Part shown: in pieces, positions 32,525 through 40,302 of the stretch | Layout of the letters: the number at the start of each line of letters is the position of its first letter | Position numbering within the stretch: position 1 is the stretch's first letter | Assembly (NCBI RefSeq): GCF_002135235.1 | Contig: NZ_NEGB01000001.1 | Span: 558,001 to 622,000, forward strand | Direction: 5' to 3' | Source of the DNA: Acinetobacter silvestris | GTDB taxonomy: Bacteria; Pseudomonadota; Gammaproteobacteria; Pseudomonadales; Moraxellaceae | DNA length: 64,000 nucleotides | Program-made: the position numbers and the translations under genes | The notes under the pieces: model-generated | The model's database searches: none | What the model was told of the DNA's origin: nothing | The model's input: the letters and a program-made list of their open reading frames with translations, nothing else

Positions 32525-32857
32525 TTATTTCTTTTGCTCTGGTTCAGTGGGTAATGAAATGACAACTGTTTGTGCAGCTGGCGGGGAATACATTCTTAAT
32601 TGCGTCACTGCACGTGTTCCAATTTGTGCAGTTGCACCAAAGGTTTGCTGTTCAATCAGCAGCCGCCCCCATTCCGCATTAATATCCTCACGTTCACGCA
32701 TATAAGAATTTAAATCACGAAAATCATGGCGATATGCAAAAACTTGTAATACCACCATGAAGGCGCTGACCAAAGCGATCCCGACCAAAAAAGAATAAAC
32801 TAGTGCTTTTTTGACCACTAATTTATTCTTTTTCTTTTCTATATTTTCTTCTTTCAT
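32525..32857 (-). CDS. ftsL: Cell division protein FtsL
   Basis: A 110-residue bitopic protein with a very lysine-rich cytoplasmic start (EKKKNKLVVKKAL), one membrane helix (SFLVGIALVSAFMVVLQVFA) and a periplasmic leucine-zipper-like stretch (EWGRLLIEQQTF). It forms a complex with FtsB and FtsQ that activates FtsWI. Sequence conservation is low in this family; identity comes from size, topology and position between rsmH and ftsI. It overlaps rsmH by four bases. Confidence 0.9.
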   Translation of the reverse strand: MKEENIEKKKNKLVVKKALVYSFLVGIALVSAFMVVLQVFAYRHDFRDLNSYMREREDINAEWGRLLIEQQTFGATAQIGTRAVTQLRMYSPPAAQTVVISLPTEPEQKK

Positions 32858-33780
32858 TCTTCGCCTTTAGGTTCTAAGCGTTCAGCAACTCTCAACCACG
32901 CACTCCGTGAACGTGGATTTTCTTTAACCTCTGCCTCACTAGCACGAATACGATCCACTTTTTTCAGTCGACGCGTATCTTCTCTTTGTTGTGGCATTCC
33001 CCAACTGATATCTTCACCCAACGTTGACTCTTTTTGAATAAATTGCTTAATAATCCGATCTTCCAGCGAATGGAAACTAATCACAGCCAAACGTGCATTC
33101 GGCTTGAGCAAACCCACAGCTTGCGGTAAAAAAACATGCACATCATCCAGCTCTTTATTGATTTCAATGCGAATCGCTTGGAAAGTACGAGTCGCTGCAT
33201 GTTTATTTTTTTCCCACTTCGGATGGGCAACTTTTACAATTTCAGCCAATTGCGCAGTGGTTTCTATATAACCTGCTTTTTTAATGGCTTTAGCAATACG
33301 ACGACTATAACGCTCTTCGCCATATTGAAAAATCACATTAGCCAAATGCTCTTCATCCACATTCACCAACCATTCAGCTGCGGTCTGTCCTTGTGAATTG
33401 TCCATACGCATATCTAATGGCCCATCTTTCATAAAGCTAAAGCCACGTTCAGCCTGATCCAATTGTGGTGAGGAAACACCTAAATCTGCCATAACCCCAT
33501 CAACTTGATAAATACCCAATTGATTCATTTCTTGTTGTAAATCTGCAAAACTGGCATGAATAATTTTAAATCTTGGATCTTCTTGTTCTAATTCCGCCGC
33601 AACTTCCAAGGCTTGAGGATCTTTATCAAATGCATAAACACGTGCATTTTCATCTAATTTTGAAAGCAATAAACGCGTATGTCCACCACGTCCAAATGTC
33701 CCATCAATATAAATTCCTGTATCGCGATCTGCAAGTAGCGCAGCAACAGTTTCATGTAGTAATACAGAAATATGAGACAT
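32854..33780 (-). CDS. rsmH: 16S rRNA (cytosine(1402)-N4)-methyltransferase
   Basis: A 308-residue SAM-dependent enzyme methylating N4 of C1402 in the 16S decoding centre. Motifs: YIDGTFGRGGHTRLLL (SAM), DGVMADLGVSSPQLD, GFSFMKDGPLDMRMD and VISFHSLEDRIIKQF. First visible gene of this dcw run; mraZ, its usual upstream partner, is absent here and the next gene is a sulfate-binding protein. Confidence 0.96.
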   Translation of the reverse strand: MSHISVLLHETVAALLADRDTGIYIDGTFGRGGHTRLLLSKLDENARVYAFDKDPQALEVAAELEQEDPRFKIIHASFADLQQEMNQLGIYQVDGVMADLGVSSPQLDQAERGFSFMKDGPLDMRMDNSQGQTAAEWLVNVDEEHLANVIFQYGEERYSRRIAKAIKKAGYIETTAQLAEIVKVAHPKWEKNKHAATRTFQAIRIEINKELDDVHVFLPQAVGLLKPNARLAVISFHSLEDRIIKQFIQKESTLGEDISWGMPQQREDTRRLKKVDRIRASEAEVKENPRSRSAWLRVAERLEPKGEE

Positions 33781-33907
33781 AAGTTAAAATTCAGTTCAAT
33801 CAAAAAATGTAACTGAGCATTATCACCCTGTTTGAGCAAAGCTCCAAATGACTTTTTGTAGGGAAATATTACTTTTCATAGAGAAAACCGTTTTATAGGT
33901 TTAAAAA

Positions 33908-33945
33908 TTACTAAAAAAGCCTCTAAATAGAGGCTTTCTTAGTAA
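33908..33945. terminator. Terminator downstream of the first sbp gene
   Basis: A 17-bp stem with one mismatch (33908-33924 with 33929-33945, loop AAAT). It lies 12 bases beyond the sbp stop on the minus strand and upstream of rsmH. Confidence 0.75.
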
Positions 33946-33956
33946 TCAAATTCAAA

Positions 33957-34973
33957 TTAACGCTTATCGTTATAAATTTGATCAAAAACACCACCATTCA
34001 CAAAGTGTGTTTGTTGTGCCTTTGACCAACCACCAAACACTTCATCAATGGTAAAGGTTTTTAACTTGGGAAATTGTGCAGAATACTTTGCTAAAACTTG
34101 CGGATTACGCGGACGATAAAAATGTTTTGCCGCCATATCCTGACCTAAAGGCGAATATAGATAATTAATATAGCCTTTCGCTAACCACTGATTACCATTT
34201 TTATCTACTGTTTTATCGACAATAGCAACCGATGGTTCAGTTAAAATCGACATTGAAGGATAAACAATATCAAACTTATTACCTAAACTCTTCTTGCTAA
34301 TCATCGCTTCATTTTCCCACGTCAACAACACATCACCAATGTCTCGTTCAGCAAAAGTAGTCATTGATGCACGAGCAGCTGGATCCATCACTTTAACGTT
34401 ATGGTACATTTTAGATACGAACTCACGTGCTTTCGCATCATTTCCACCCGGCTGTTGTAGTGCATAGCCCCAAGCAGACAAATAAATCCAACGTGGCAAA
34501 CCACCCGTTTTTGGATTTGGCGTAATAATTTGTACACCTGGTTTGGTTAAATCAGTCCAATCTTTAATTTGTTTAGGATTACCTTTACGAACCATAAACA
34601 CAATCGTTGAGGTATAAGGTGCAGAGTTATAAGGAAATTCTTTTTGCCAACCTGGATTAATTTGACCTGATTTCGCAATTTCATCAATATCATTGGCTAA
34701 AGCTAAAGTGACCACATCAGCTTTTAGGCCATCGACAACAGCACGTGCTTGTTTACCTGAACCACCATGTGATTGTTTAAATTTAACATCAATTCCAGTA
34801 CGCTGTTTCCAATAACTCCCAAATGACTTATTAAATTCGTCATAAAATTCACGTGTCGCATCATAAGATACGTTTAAAAATTCACGATCAGCCGCTTGCA
34901 CAGAGCTTGTACTTAACACAAACCCTGAAACAAGCACTGCCGTACTTAATATTGCTTTAAAATTGATTTTCAT
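33957..34973 (-). CDS. sbp: Periplasmic sulfate-binding protein (copy 1)
   Basis: A 338-residue solute-binding protein for sulfate/thiosulfate ABC uptake. A signal peptide ends near SSVQAADREF. Ligand-site motifs are intact: [31 protein letters not shown] and TFAERDIGDVLLTWENEA. The start is ATG 34973 (MKINFKAIL); the frame open to 35027 adds residues before the signal peptide. The neighbouring gene encodes a close paralogue. No permease or ATPase genes are adjacent, so it must work with a transporter encoded elsewhere. Confidence 0.93.
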   Translation of the reverse strand: MKINFKAILSTAVLVSGFVLSTSSVQAADREFLNVSYDATREFYDEFNKSFGSYWKQRTGIDVKFKQSHGGSGKQARAVVDGLKADVVTLALANDIDEIAKSGQINPGWQKEFPYNSAPYTSTIVFMVRKGNPKQIKDWTDLTKPGVQIITPNPKTGGLPRWIYLSAWGYALQQPGGNDAKAREFVSKMYHNVKVMDPAARASMTTFAERDIGDVLLTWENEAMISKKSLGNKFDIVYPSMSILTEPSVAIVDKTVDKNGNQWLAKGYINYLYSPLGQDMAAKHFYRPRNPQVLAKYSAQFPKLKTFTIDEVFGGWSKAQQTHFVNGGVFDQIYNDKR

Positions 34974-35210
34974 TTCAGCACAAATATATGATTTTAATTG
35001 TGTTAAATATATGAAATCCATTCTCAAACATCAATTCAATAATTTTTATGCATGTCCTCTACTTGTCAGTAAAAACACCATAGTTCTTTGTTTAATTTAC
35101 AAAAACGCAACCAATCCAGCTTATTTTCAATTTATACATTTTTATGCTTTATTTATGAAAAAAATGAATAATGAACCCTGTCTATTCTCGTCTTTGAACA
35201 GCCATAAAAC

Positions 35211-36215
35211 TCATTTTTCAGCAGAAATTTGATCGTAAATTGCACCATCCACAAAATGGTTTTTTTGTGCTTTTGCCCAGCCACCAAAAACATCATTAAT
35301 GGTAAAAAGCTTTATTTTCGGAAATTTAGCCGTATATTTAGCTGCAACTTGTGGGTTTCGCGGCCTAAAATTATACTTCGCTGCCAATTCTTGACCTACA
35401 GGTGAATATAAATAATTCAAATATCCTTTAGCCAGATTCCGATTGCCATCTTTATCTACCGTCTTATCTACAATTGCGACGGATGGCTCTGCAAGAATTG
35501 AAATCGAAGGATAAATGATTTGATATTTATCTTTGTCGGGGCCTTGAGTGGCCAATAATGCTTCATTTTCCCAAGACAATAAAACATCGCCAATATTACG
35601 CTCTGCAAATGTGGTTAAAGAACCGCGAGCACCTGAATCTAAAACTTTGACATTTTTATATAACTTTTTGACTAATTCTCGTGCCTTAGCATCCGTACCG
35701 CCATTTTGCTTTAATGCATATCCCCACGCAGAGAGATAAATCCAACGCGGAGCACCTCCTGTTTTAGGATTGGGCGTAATAATTTCTACCCCATTTTTAG
35801 TCAAATCATTCCAATCTTTAATATTTTTAGGATTTCCCTTACGAACAAGAAAAACGATCGTCGATGTATAAGGAGCTGAATGATTTAGAAACTCTTTTTG
35901 CCAATTTGGATTAATTAAGCCAGCACTGACGATTTCATCGATATCATTGGCCAATGCCAATGTCACAACATCGGCCTGTAAACCATCGATGACAGAACGA
36001 GCTTGCTTACCTGAACCACCATGCGATTGCTTAAACTCAATCTCTTGCCCCGTTCGCTTTTTCCAAAACTCACCAAAGCTTTTATTATATTCTTGATAAA
36101 ACTCACGGGTTGGATCATAGGAAACGTTTAAAAACTCTTTTGCAGCATAACTATTTACGCTTCCAAACCCCACCAGACCAATAAGAGCAACTAAAATATT
36201 TTTGTTCATTATCAT
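35211..36215 (-). CDS. sbp: Periplasmic sulfate-binding protein (copy 2)
   Basis: A 334-residue paralogue of the adjacent gene, aligning along the whole length with shared motifs [11 protein letters not shown] and [20 protein letters not shown]; a tandem duplication is likely. The signal peptide ends near NSYAAKEF. The main differences are near [10 protein letters not shown] (GNKFD in copy 1) and the C-terminus. ATG 36215 or 36209 (two codons later) could be used. A palindrome at 36281-36298 lies upstream. Confidence 0.92.
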   Translation of the reverse strand: MIMNKNILVALIGLVGFGSVNSYAAKEFLNVSYDPTREFYQEYNKSFGEFWKKRTGQEIEFKQSHGGSGKQARSVIDGLQADVVTLALANDIDEIVSAGLINPNWQKEFLNHSAPYTSTIVFLVRKGNPKNIKDWNDLTKNGVEIITPNPKTGGAPRWIYLSAWGYALKQNGGTDAKARELVKKLYKNVKVLDSGARGSLTTFAERNIGDVLLSWENEALLATQGPDKDKYQIIYPSISILAEPSVAIVDKTVDKDGNRNLAKGYLNYLYSPVGQELAAKYNFRPRNPQVAAKYTAKFPKIKLFTINDVFGGWAKAQKNHFVDGAIYDQISAEK

Positions 36216-36584
36216 TCACTATTCTTTAATAACTGAAATGCACTTTAATTTTATTTTTTTAAATACTCAATCTTATCGATATAACAATAAAATGTTATAA
36301 AATCATTGTTTTAGATATTCATATATCGTCAATATTTAGCAATAAATTGACTAAAAAAAAGAGTAAATAATGCTTTATTAGGAACCTTCTTCACTATATC
36401 TTCACACTTATTTGCTACAACTGTAAAAATCATAAAGTTGATTACAAATTATCAACTTTTCTTCTCGAGTTTTTATTGAATTGTAAAAAAGTGTGATGAA
36501 GTTGTGGTTTATATTATTATTTAAGGTTATTATGTAGCCAAGAATTTAATAAAACAAAAATGACTAGCCTTAAGGTATTTGAAC
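36216..36584. other. 369-bp gap between divergent sbp and the secreted-protein gene
   Basis: Very AT-rich, with no gene. It carries the divergent promoters of sbp copy 2 (minus) and the small secreted protein (plus) and one interrupted palindrome, listed separately. Confidence 0.5.
36281..36298. promoter_or_regulatory. Interrupted palindrome upstream of sbp copy 2, candidate regulator site
   Basis: ATAACA-N6-TGTTAT is a perfect 6-6-6 inverted repeat 66 bases upstream of the sbp start. Its dyad with AT-rich centre fits a LysR-type site; CysB, the activator of sulfate genes, is the natural candidate. The link to CysB is inference. Confidence 0.4.
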
Positions 36585-36893
36585 ATGAAGATACAAATTC
36601 ATAAAGTGATTGGATTAAGTCTGTGCTTAGGTTGTTTTGCGCAAATGAGTCAAGCCGCAGCAATTAAAGATAGTCATAAACAAGTGATTTCATCTGTAGT
36701 ATCAGAAAAGCAATCACCGATTGAAAAGGCACTTGCGCAACAAAAACGCGGTGATAACAAACTCGTTTCAGACAATGATCAACTTAAAGTACTCACAGCA
36801 ATCAATAATGCACCTACACAAAATTTCTTAGCAGCACAACATCAACGTTTTTCTCGTTTTGTACAAGCACTGTTTCAGCCACATAGCTCATAA
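36585..36893 (+). CDS. Small secreted hypothetical protein
   Basis: A 102-residue protein with a clear signal peptide (VIGLSLCLGCFAQMSQAAA, cleavage near residue 24) and a basic, helical mature part of about 75 residues (IEKALAQQKRGDNK; HQRFSRFVQALFQ). ATG 36585 is preferred because AAGG lies nine bases upstream; a TTG two codons earlier is too close to it. I recognise no domain. It stands alone between sbp and gltX and has no visible terminator. Confidence 0.65.
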   Translation: MKIQIHKVIGLSLCLGCFAQMSQAAAIKDSHKQVISSVVSEKQSPIEKALAQQKRGDNKLVSDNDQLKVLTAINNAPTQNFLAAQHQRFSRFVQALFQPHSS

Positions 36894-36960
36894 AATTATT
36901 TTATAAATTCGCTCCCTCAAGAGAATTTAGCAGCTCAAACGTTTATTGGTCAATTAACCC

Positions 36961-36988
36961 TTAAGCGTTTGGGCTTTTTCGTTATAAT
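36961..36988 (+). promoter_or_regulatory. Candidate gltX promoter
   Basis: A perfect -10 TATAAT at 36983-36988 with a weak -35 (TTAAGC, 36961-36966, spacing 16), 33 bases before the gltX ATG. Confidence 0.5.
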
Positions 36989-37021
36989 AGATCAAATTTA
37001 TATTTTGAATAATATCTGACT

Positions 37022-38530
37022 ATGACTGTCCGTACTCGTATTGCTCCTTCTCCTACTGGCTTTCCTCACGTAGGTACTGCGTATATCGCACTGTTCAACT
37101 TATGTTTTGCGAAACAGCATGGCGGGGAATTTATTCTTCGTATTGAAGATACCGACCAGCTTCGTTCAACCCCTGAATCTGAAAAAATGATCTTAGATTC
37201 ATTGCGTTGGTTAGGCCTAAACTGGTCTGAAGGTCCAGATATTGGCGGGCCATATGCACCTTACCGTCAATCTGAACGTATGGGCATTTATAAGCAATAC
37301 GCACTTGAGTTGGTTGAAAAAGGGCATGCTTTCTACTGCTTCGCAACCAGCGATGAACTGGATCAAATGCGTATCGAGCAGCAAGCTCGTGGTGAAAGCC
37401 CGCGTTATGATGGTCGTGGTTTATTGCTTTCTGAAGCAGAAGTACAAACTCGCCTTGCTGCGGGTGAAGCACATGTCATTCGTATGAAAATTCCTGCGGA
37501 AGGTACATGTAAATTCGATGACATGTTGCGTGGTGAAGTAGAAATTCCATGGGCGCAAGTCGACATGCAAATTTTACTGAAAACAGATGGTTTACCAACC
37601 TATCATTTAGCCAATGTGGTCGATGACCATTTAATGCAAATCACGCACGTGATTCGTGGTGAAGAATGGATTCCTTCTGCACCTAAACACCAGTTGCTGT
37701 ATCAATATTTTGGTTGGGATATGCCTGTGCTTTGCCACATGCCATTGCTGCGTAACCCTGACAAATCTAAATTATCAAAACGCAAAAACCCAACTTCAAT
37801 TAATTACTACAAAGACATTGGCGTACTTCCAGAAGCTTTGTTGAACTATTTAGGCCGTATGGGTTGGTCAATGCCGGATGAAAGTGAAAAATTTGCTTTG
37901 TCGGAAATGATTGAACATTTCGATATCAAACGTGTCTCTCTCGGTGGCCCAATCTTTGATGTGGAAAAACTCAACTGGCTGAATGGTCAGTGGATTAAAG
38001 CCTTATCTCCAGCTGAATTGTTAAATACACTTTTAGCGTGGAAAGCCGACCGTAAAATGTTGGAAGACATTGCGGCTGCAATTCAACCGCGTATCAATTT
38101 ATTGTCTGAAGCAGTCAATTGGGCCGGCTTCTACTTTAATCAATTCCCACAATTGTCTAAAGAGCAGTTTGAAAGCAAAAAAATGTCTGAAGAACAAGTT
38201 CGTCAAAGCTTACAATTCGCAATTTGGCGCTTAGAAAGCTTATTCACTTGGAATAATGACACTGTTAGCCAAACTCTGATGGATTTGGCAACGCAAATGG
38301 AAGTCAAGTTACGTGACTTTATGCCAACGTTCTTTATTGCGATCGCAGGCTCGACCAGTTCAACCCCTGTGATGCAGTCAATGGTGACGATTGGACCTGA
38401 TTTAACCTTTGCTCGTTTACGCCATGCACTGGAAATTGTCGGCGGTCCGAGTAAAAAAGAAACGAAAGTGTGGGAAAAACTCAATGAAAGCTTAAAATTG
38501 CCGAAAAATGATGCAGTTGATAACGCTTAA
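37022..38530 (+). CDS. gltX: Glutamate--tRNA ligase
   Basis: A 502-residue class I aminoacyl-tRNA synthetase that charges tRNA-Glu. The HIGH-type motif is [11 protein letters not shown] (residues 11-21) and the KMSKS-type loop is [10 protein letters not shown]. The C-terminal half is the helical anticodon-binding region. It is followed within 170 bases by tRNA-Ala and by tRNA-Glu, its own substrate, on the same strand. Confidence 0.97.
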   Translation: MTVRTRIAPSPTGFPHVGTAYIALFNLCFAKQHGGEFILRIEDTDQLRSTPESEKMILDSLRWLGLNWSEGPDIGGPYAPYRQSERMGIYKQYALELVEKGHAFYCFATSDELDQMRIEQQARGESPRYDGRGLLLSEAEVQTRLAAGEAHVIRMKIPAEGTCKFDDMLRGEVEIPWAQVDMQILLKTDGLPTYHLANVVDDHLMQITHVIRGEEWIPSAPKHQLLYQYFGWDMPVLCHMPLLRNPDKSKLSKRKNPTSINYYKDIGVLPEALLNYLGRMGWSMPDESEKFALSEMIEHFDIKRVSLGGPIFDVEKLNWLNGQWIKALSPAELLNTLLAWKADRKMLEDIAAAIQPRINLLSEAVNWAGFYFNQFPQLSKEQFESKKMSEEQVRQSLQFAIWRLESLFTWNNDTVSQTLMDLATQMEVKLRDFMPTFFIAIAGSTSSTPVMQSMVTIGPDLTFARLRHALEIVGGPSKKETKVWEKLNESLKLPKNDAVDNA

Positions 38531-38587
38531 TTAATTTTTTTATTGACGTATGAGCGGAATATCCCTAATATGGCGCTCACACAGACT

Positions 38588-38663
38588 GGGGTTATAGCTC
38601 AGTTGGTAGAGCGCTACAATGGCATTGTAGAGGTCAGGAGTTCGATCCTCCTTGACTCCACCA
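38588..38663 (+). tRNA. tRNA-Ala (GGC anticodon)
   Basis: A 76-base cloverleaf with encoded CCA. The acceptor stem GGGGTTA/TGACTCC contains the G3-U70 wobble pair that defines alanine identity; the anticodon loop ATGGCAT gives GGC between CTACA/TGTAG arms; the T-loop TTCGATC is standard. Confidence 0.97.
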
Positions 38664-38696
38664 AGTTATTTTGTTTTACCTGTGTTGCCTCGATCT

Positions 38697-38772
38697 GTCC
38701 CTATCGTCTAGAGGCCTAGGACATCGCCCTTTCACGGCGGTAACCGGGGTTCGAATCCCCGTAGGGACGCCA
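38697..38772 (+). tRNA. tRNA-Glu (TTC anticodon)
   Basis: A 76-base cloverleaf with encoded CCA. Acceptor stem GTCCCTA/TAGGGAC, anticodon loop CTTTCAC (TTC), T-arm CCGGGGTTCGAATCCCCG. It is 33 bases after tRNA-Ala and is likely cut from the same transcript. Confidence 0.97.
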
Positions 38773-38777
38773 AATTC

Positions 38778-38810
38778 AAAAAAGCCACTGACATATTCAG
38801 TGGCTTTTTT
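38778..38810 (+). terminator. Terminator after the tRNA pair
   Basis: A 14-bp perfect stem (AAAAAAGCCACTGA / TCAGTGGCTTTTTT) with loop CATAT, five bases after tRNA-Glu. Confidence 0.9.
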
Positions 38811-38878
38811 ATTGCTTTAAATTTTAGATTTAGACCACATTGTTATAGAATTAAATCGAAATGATCTGTGGAGTTGTC

Positions 38879-39220
38879 ATGCAATACCAATGTCCAAAAT
38901 GCCAAAGTCGTAAAATTCTACCTGTTGCAAGTGCGAGTGAACCGGCTGTACGCCCTGTGGTACCGAAAAGTCTGGTTTTTTTAATCCCTTCACTTTTTAT
39001 ACTTTTACTCCTCGTCATCATTAGCATAGCGATGTGGATTTTTGGTAATGGTGCAGGTCAAACTTTGCAAATCGCCACAGTCATCATTTTTATTATTAGT
39101 GCCATTGCGGGTGTCTTGTTTTGGCGTGATCTACCTGATTTTAAAATTTCCATGCAATCCTTCATGCAAGCCAACAAAGAATGGAAATGCCGCGATTGTA
39201 ATCACCAATGGAAAATTTAA
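38879..39220 (+). CDS. Zinc-ribbon membrane protein, function unknown
   Basis: A 113-residue protein. CPKC at residues 5-8 and CRDC near residues 104-107 flank two membrane helices (LVFLIPSLFILLLLVIISI; IATVIIFIISAIAGVLF). Both CxxC pairs would be on the same (cytoplasmic) face, so together they could bind one zinc ion. ATG 38879 has GGAG five bases upstream; the ATG at 38861 does not. I recognise no named family. Convergent with czcD. Confidence 0.7.
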   Translation: MQYQCPKCQSRKILPVASASEPAVRPVVPKSLVFLIPSLFILLLLVIISIAMWIFGNGAGQTLQIATVIIFIISAIAGVLFWRDLPDFKISMQSFMQANKEWKCRDCNHQWKI

Positions 39221-39244
39221 ACTAAAATTATTCTAAGCTCGAAA

Positions 39245-39271
39245 TTTGCATCAACTTAGTGTTGATGCAAA
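39245..39271. repeat. Perfect hairpin spanning the czcD stop codon
   Basis: TTTGCATCAAC (39245-39255) and GTTGATGCAAA (39261-39271) form an 11-bp perfect stem with a 5-base loop; the czcD TAA stop (39258-39256) lies in the loop. No T-run follows on either strand, so it is not a standard terminator. Confidence 0.6.
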
Positions 39272-40182
39272 GACTGATCCTCTTGAGCATGCTGATGGGG
39301 CATACATCGATCATCTTCAATTTGTAAGGTAATTTCGGCAATACCATGCTGATGTATTAACATTTCCATCGCATTCTTATATAAAACTTTTCGGTCTGCA
39401 CAGGGTGCCAGTAAATGTACCGTCAAATGCACATTTTTTGAGGTGATTGCCCACACTTTAAGTTGATGAATATCCTCTACCCCCTCTAATGCCAACAAAT
39501 CATCACGTAATTTTTCAATATCAATTTCTTCAGGCACACCTTCCAATAAAATATTAATACTTTGCTTGAGTAGCACCCATGTTCTAGGCAGCACCCAAAA
39601 ACCAATTAAGACTGCAATAACAGTATCGACCCACATCCAACCCGTAAAATAAATCACTGCTGCACCAAGAATGACGCCGACTGAACCCACTGCATCACTG
39701 AGCACTTCAAGATATGCGCCTTTTACATTCAAACTATCTTGTGAACTTGAAAATAAAATTTTCATCGAAATAAGATTAATGATTAGACCAATGATTGCAA
39801 CAATCATCATGCCGATACTTTGAATTTCAGGGGGATGACTAAAACGCTGATAGGCTTCATATAAAATATACATTGCAACAATAAACAGCATCATCGCATT
39901 AAACAACGCGGCCAAAATTTCAAAGCGTTGATAGCCAAAATTGCGCTTATTGTCCGCAGGTAATTTACCAATTTTAATTGCAACTAAAGCAATCGCCAAT
40001 GCTGCTGCATCAGTAAACATGTGCGCTGCATCTGAAAGTAAAGCCAAACTCTGTGTCAGAAAACCTGCAATAACCTCAACGACTAAAAATATACTGGTGA
40101 GTGCTAACGCAAAACTTAATTTTTTTACATTAGCTTCAGTCACCACAGCATGACTGTGATCATGACCTGCATGCCCACTCAT
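39256..40182 (-). CDS. czcD: Cation diffusion facilitator, Zn2+/Co2+/Cd2+ exporter
   Basis: A 308-residue CDF transporter moving divalent metal from cytoplasm to periplasm in exchange for protons. It has six membrane helices, a metal site formed by LSDAAHMFTD (HxxxD) and VLSDAVGSVG, and a cytoplasmic C-terminal domain. Both ends are His-rich (GHAGHDHSHA; MPHQHAQEDQSLHQH). The start has AAGGAG upstream. It follows czcA by 120 bases with a hairpin between. Confidence 0.94.
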   Translation of the reverse strand: MSGHAGHDHSHAVVTEANVKKLSFALALTSIFLVVEVIAGFLTQSLALLSDAAHMFTDAAALAIALVAIKIGKLPADNKRNFGYQRFEILAALFNAMMLFIVAMYILYEAYQRFSHPPEIQSIGMMIVAIIGLIINLISMKILFSSSQDSLNVKGAYLEVLSDAVGSVGVILGAAVIYFTGWMWVDTVIAVLIGFWVLPRTWVLLKQSINILLEGVPEEIDIEKLRDDLLALEGVEDIHQLKVWAITSKNVHLTVHLLAPCADRKVLYKNAMEMLIHQHGIAEITLQIEDDRCMPHQHAQEDQSLHQH

Positions 40183-40207
40183 AATAAACTCCTTTATTTT
40201 TATTAGA

Positions 40208-40237
40208 GATGAATCGGTGATTTTTCACCGATTCATC
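40208..40237. repeat. Perfect hairpin between czcA and czcD
   Basis: GATGAATCGGTGA / TCACCGATTCATC gives a 13-bp perfect stem with a TTTT loop, 25 bases upstream of the czcD ATG. No T-run follows on the minus strand, so it may be an mRNA-processing or stability element rather than a terminator. Confidence 0.6.
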
Positions 40238-40302
40238 CTTTGCACACCTGAATAATAATCTACTCAATCAAACCATCAATATAAGTATTGATCTTGAATT
40301 AT

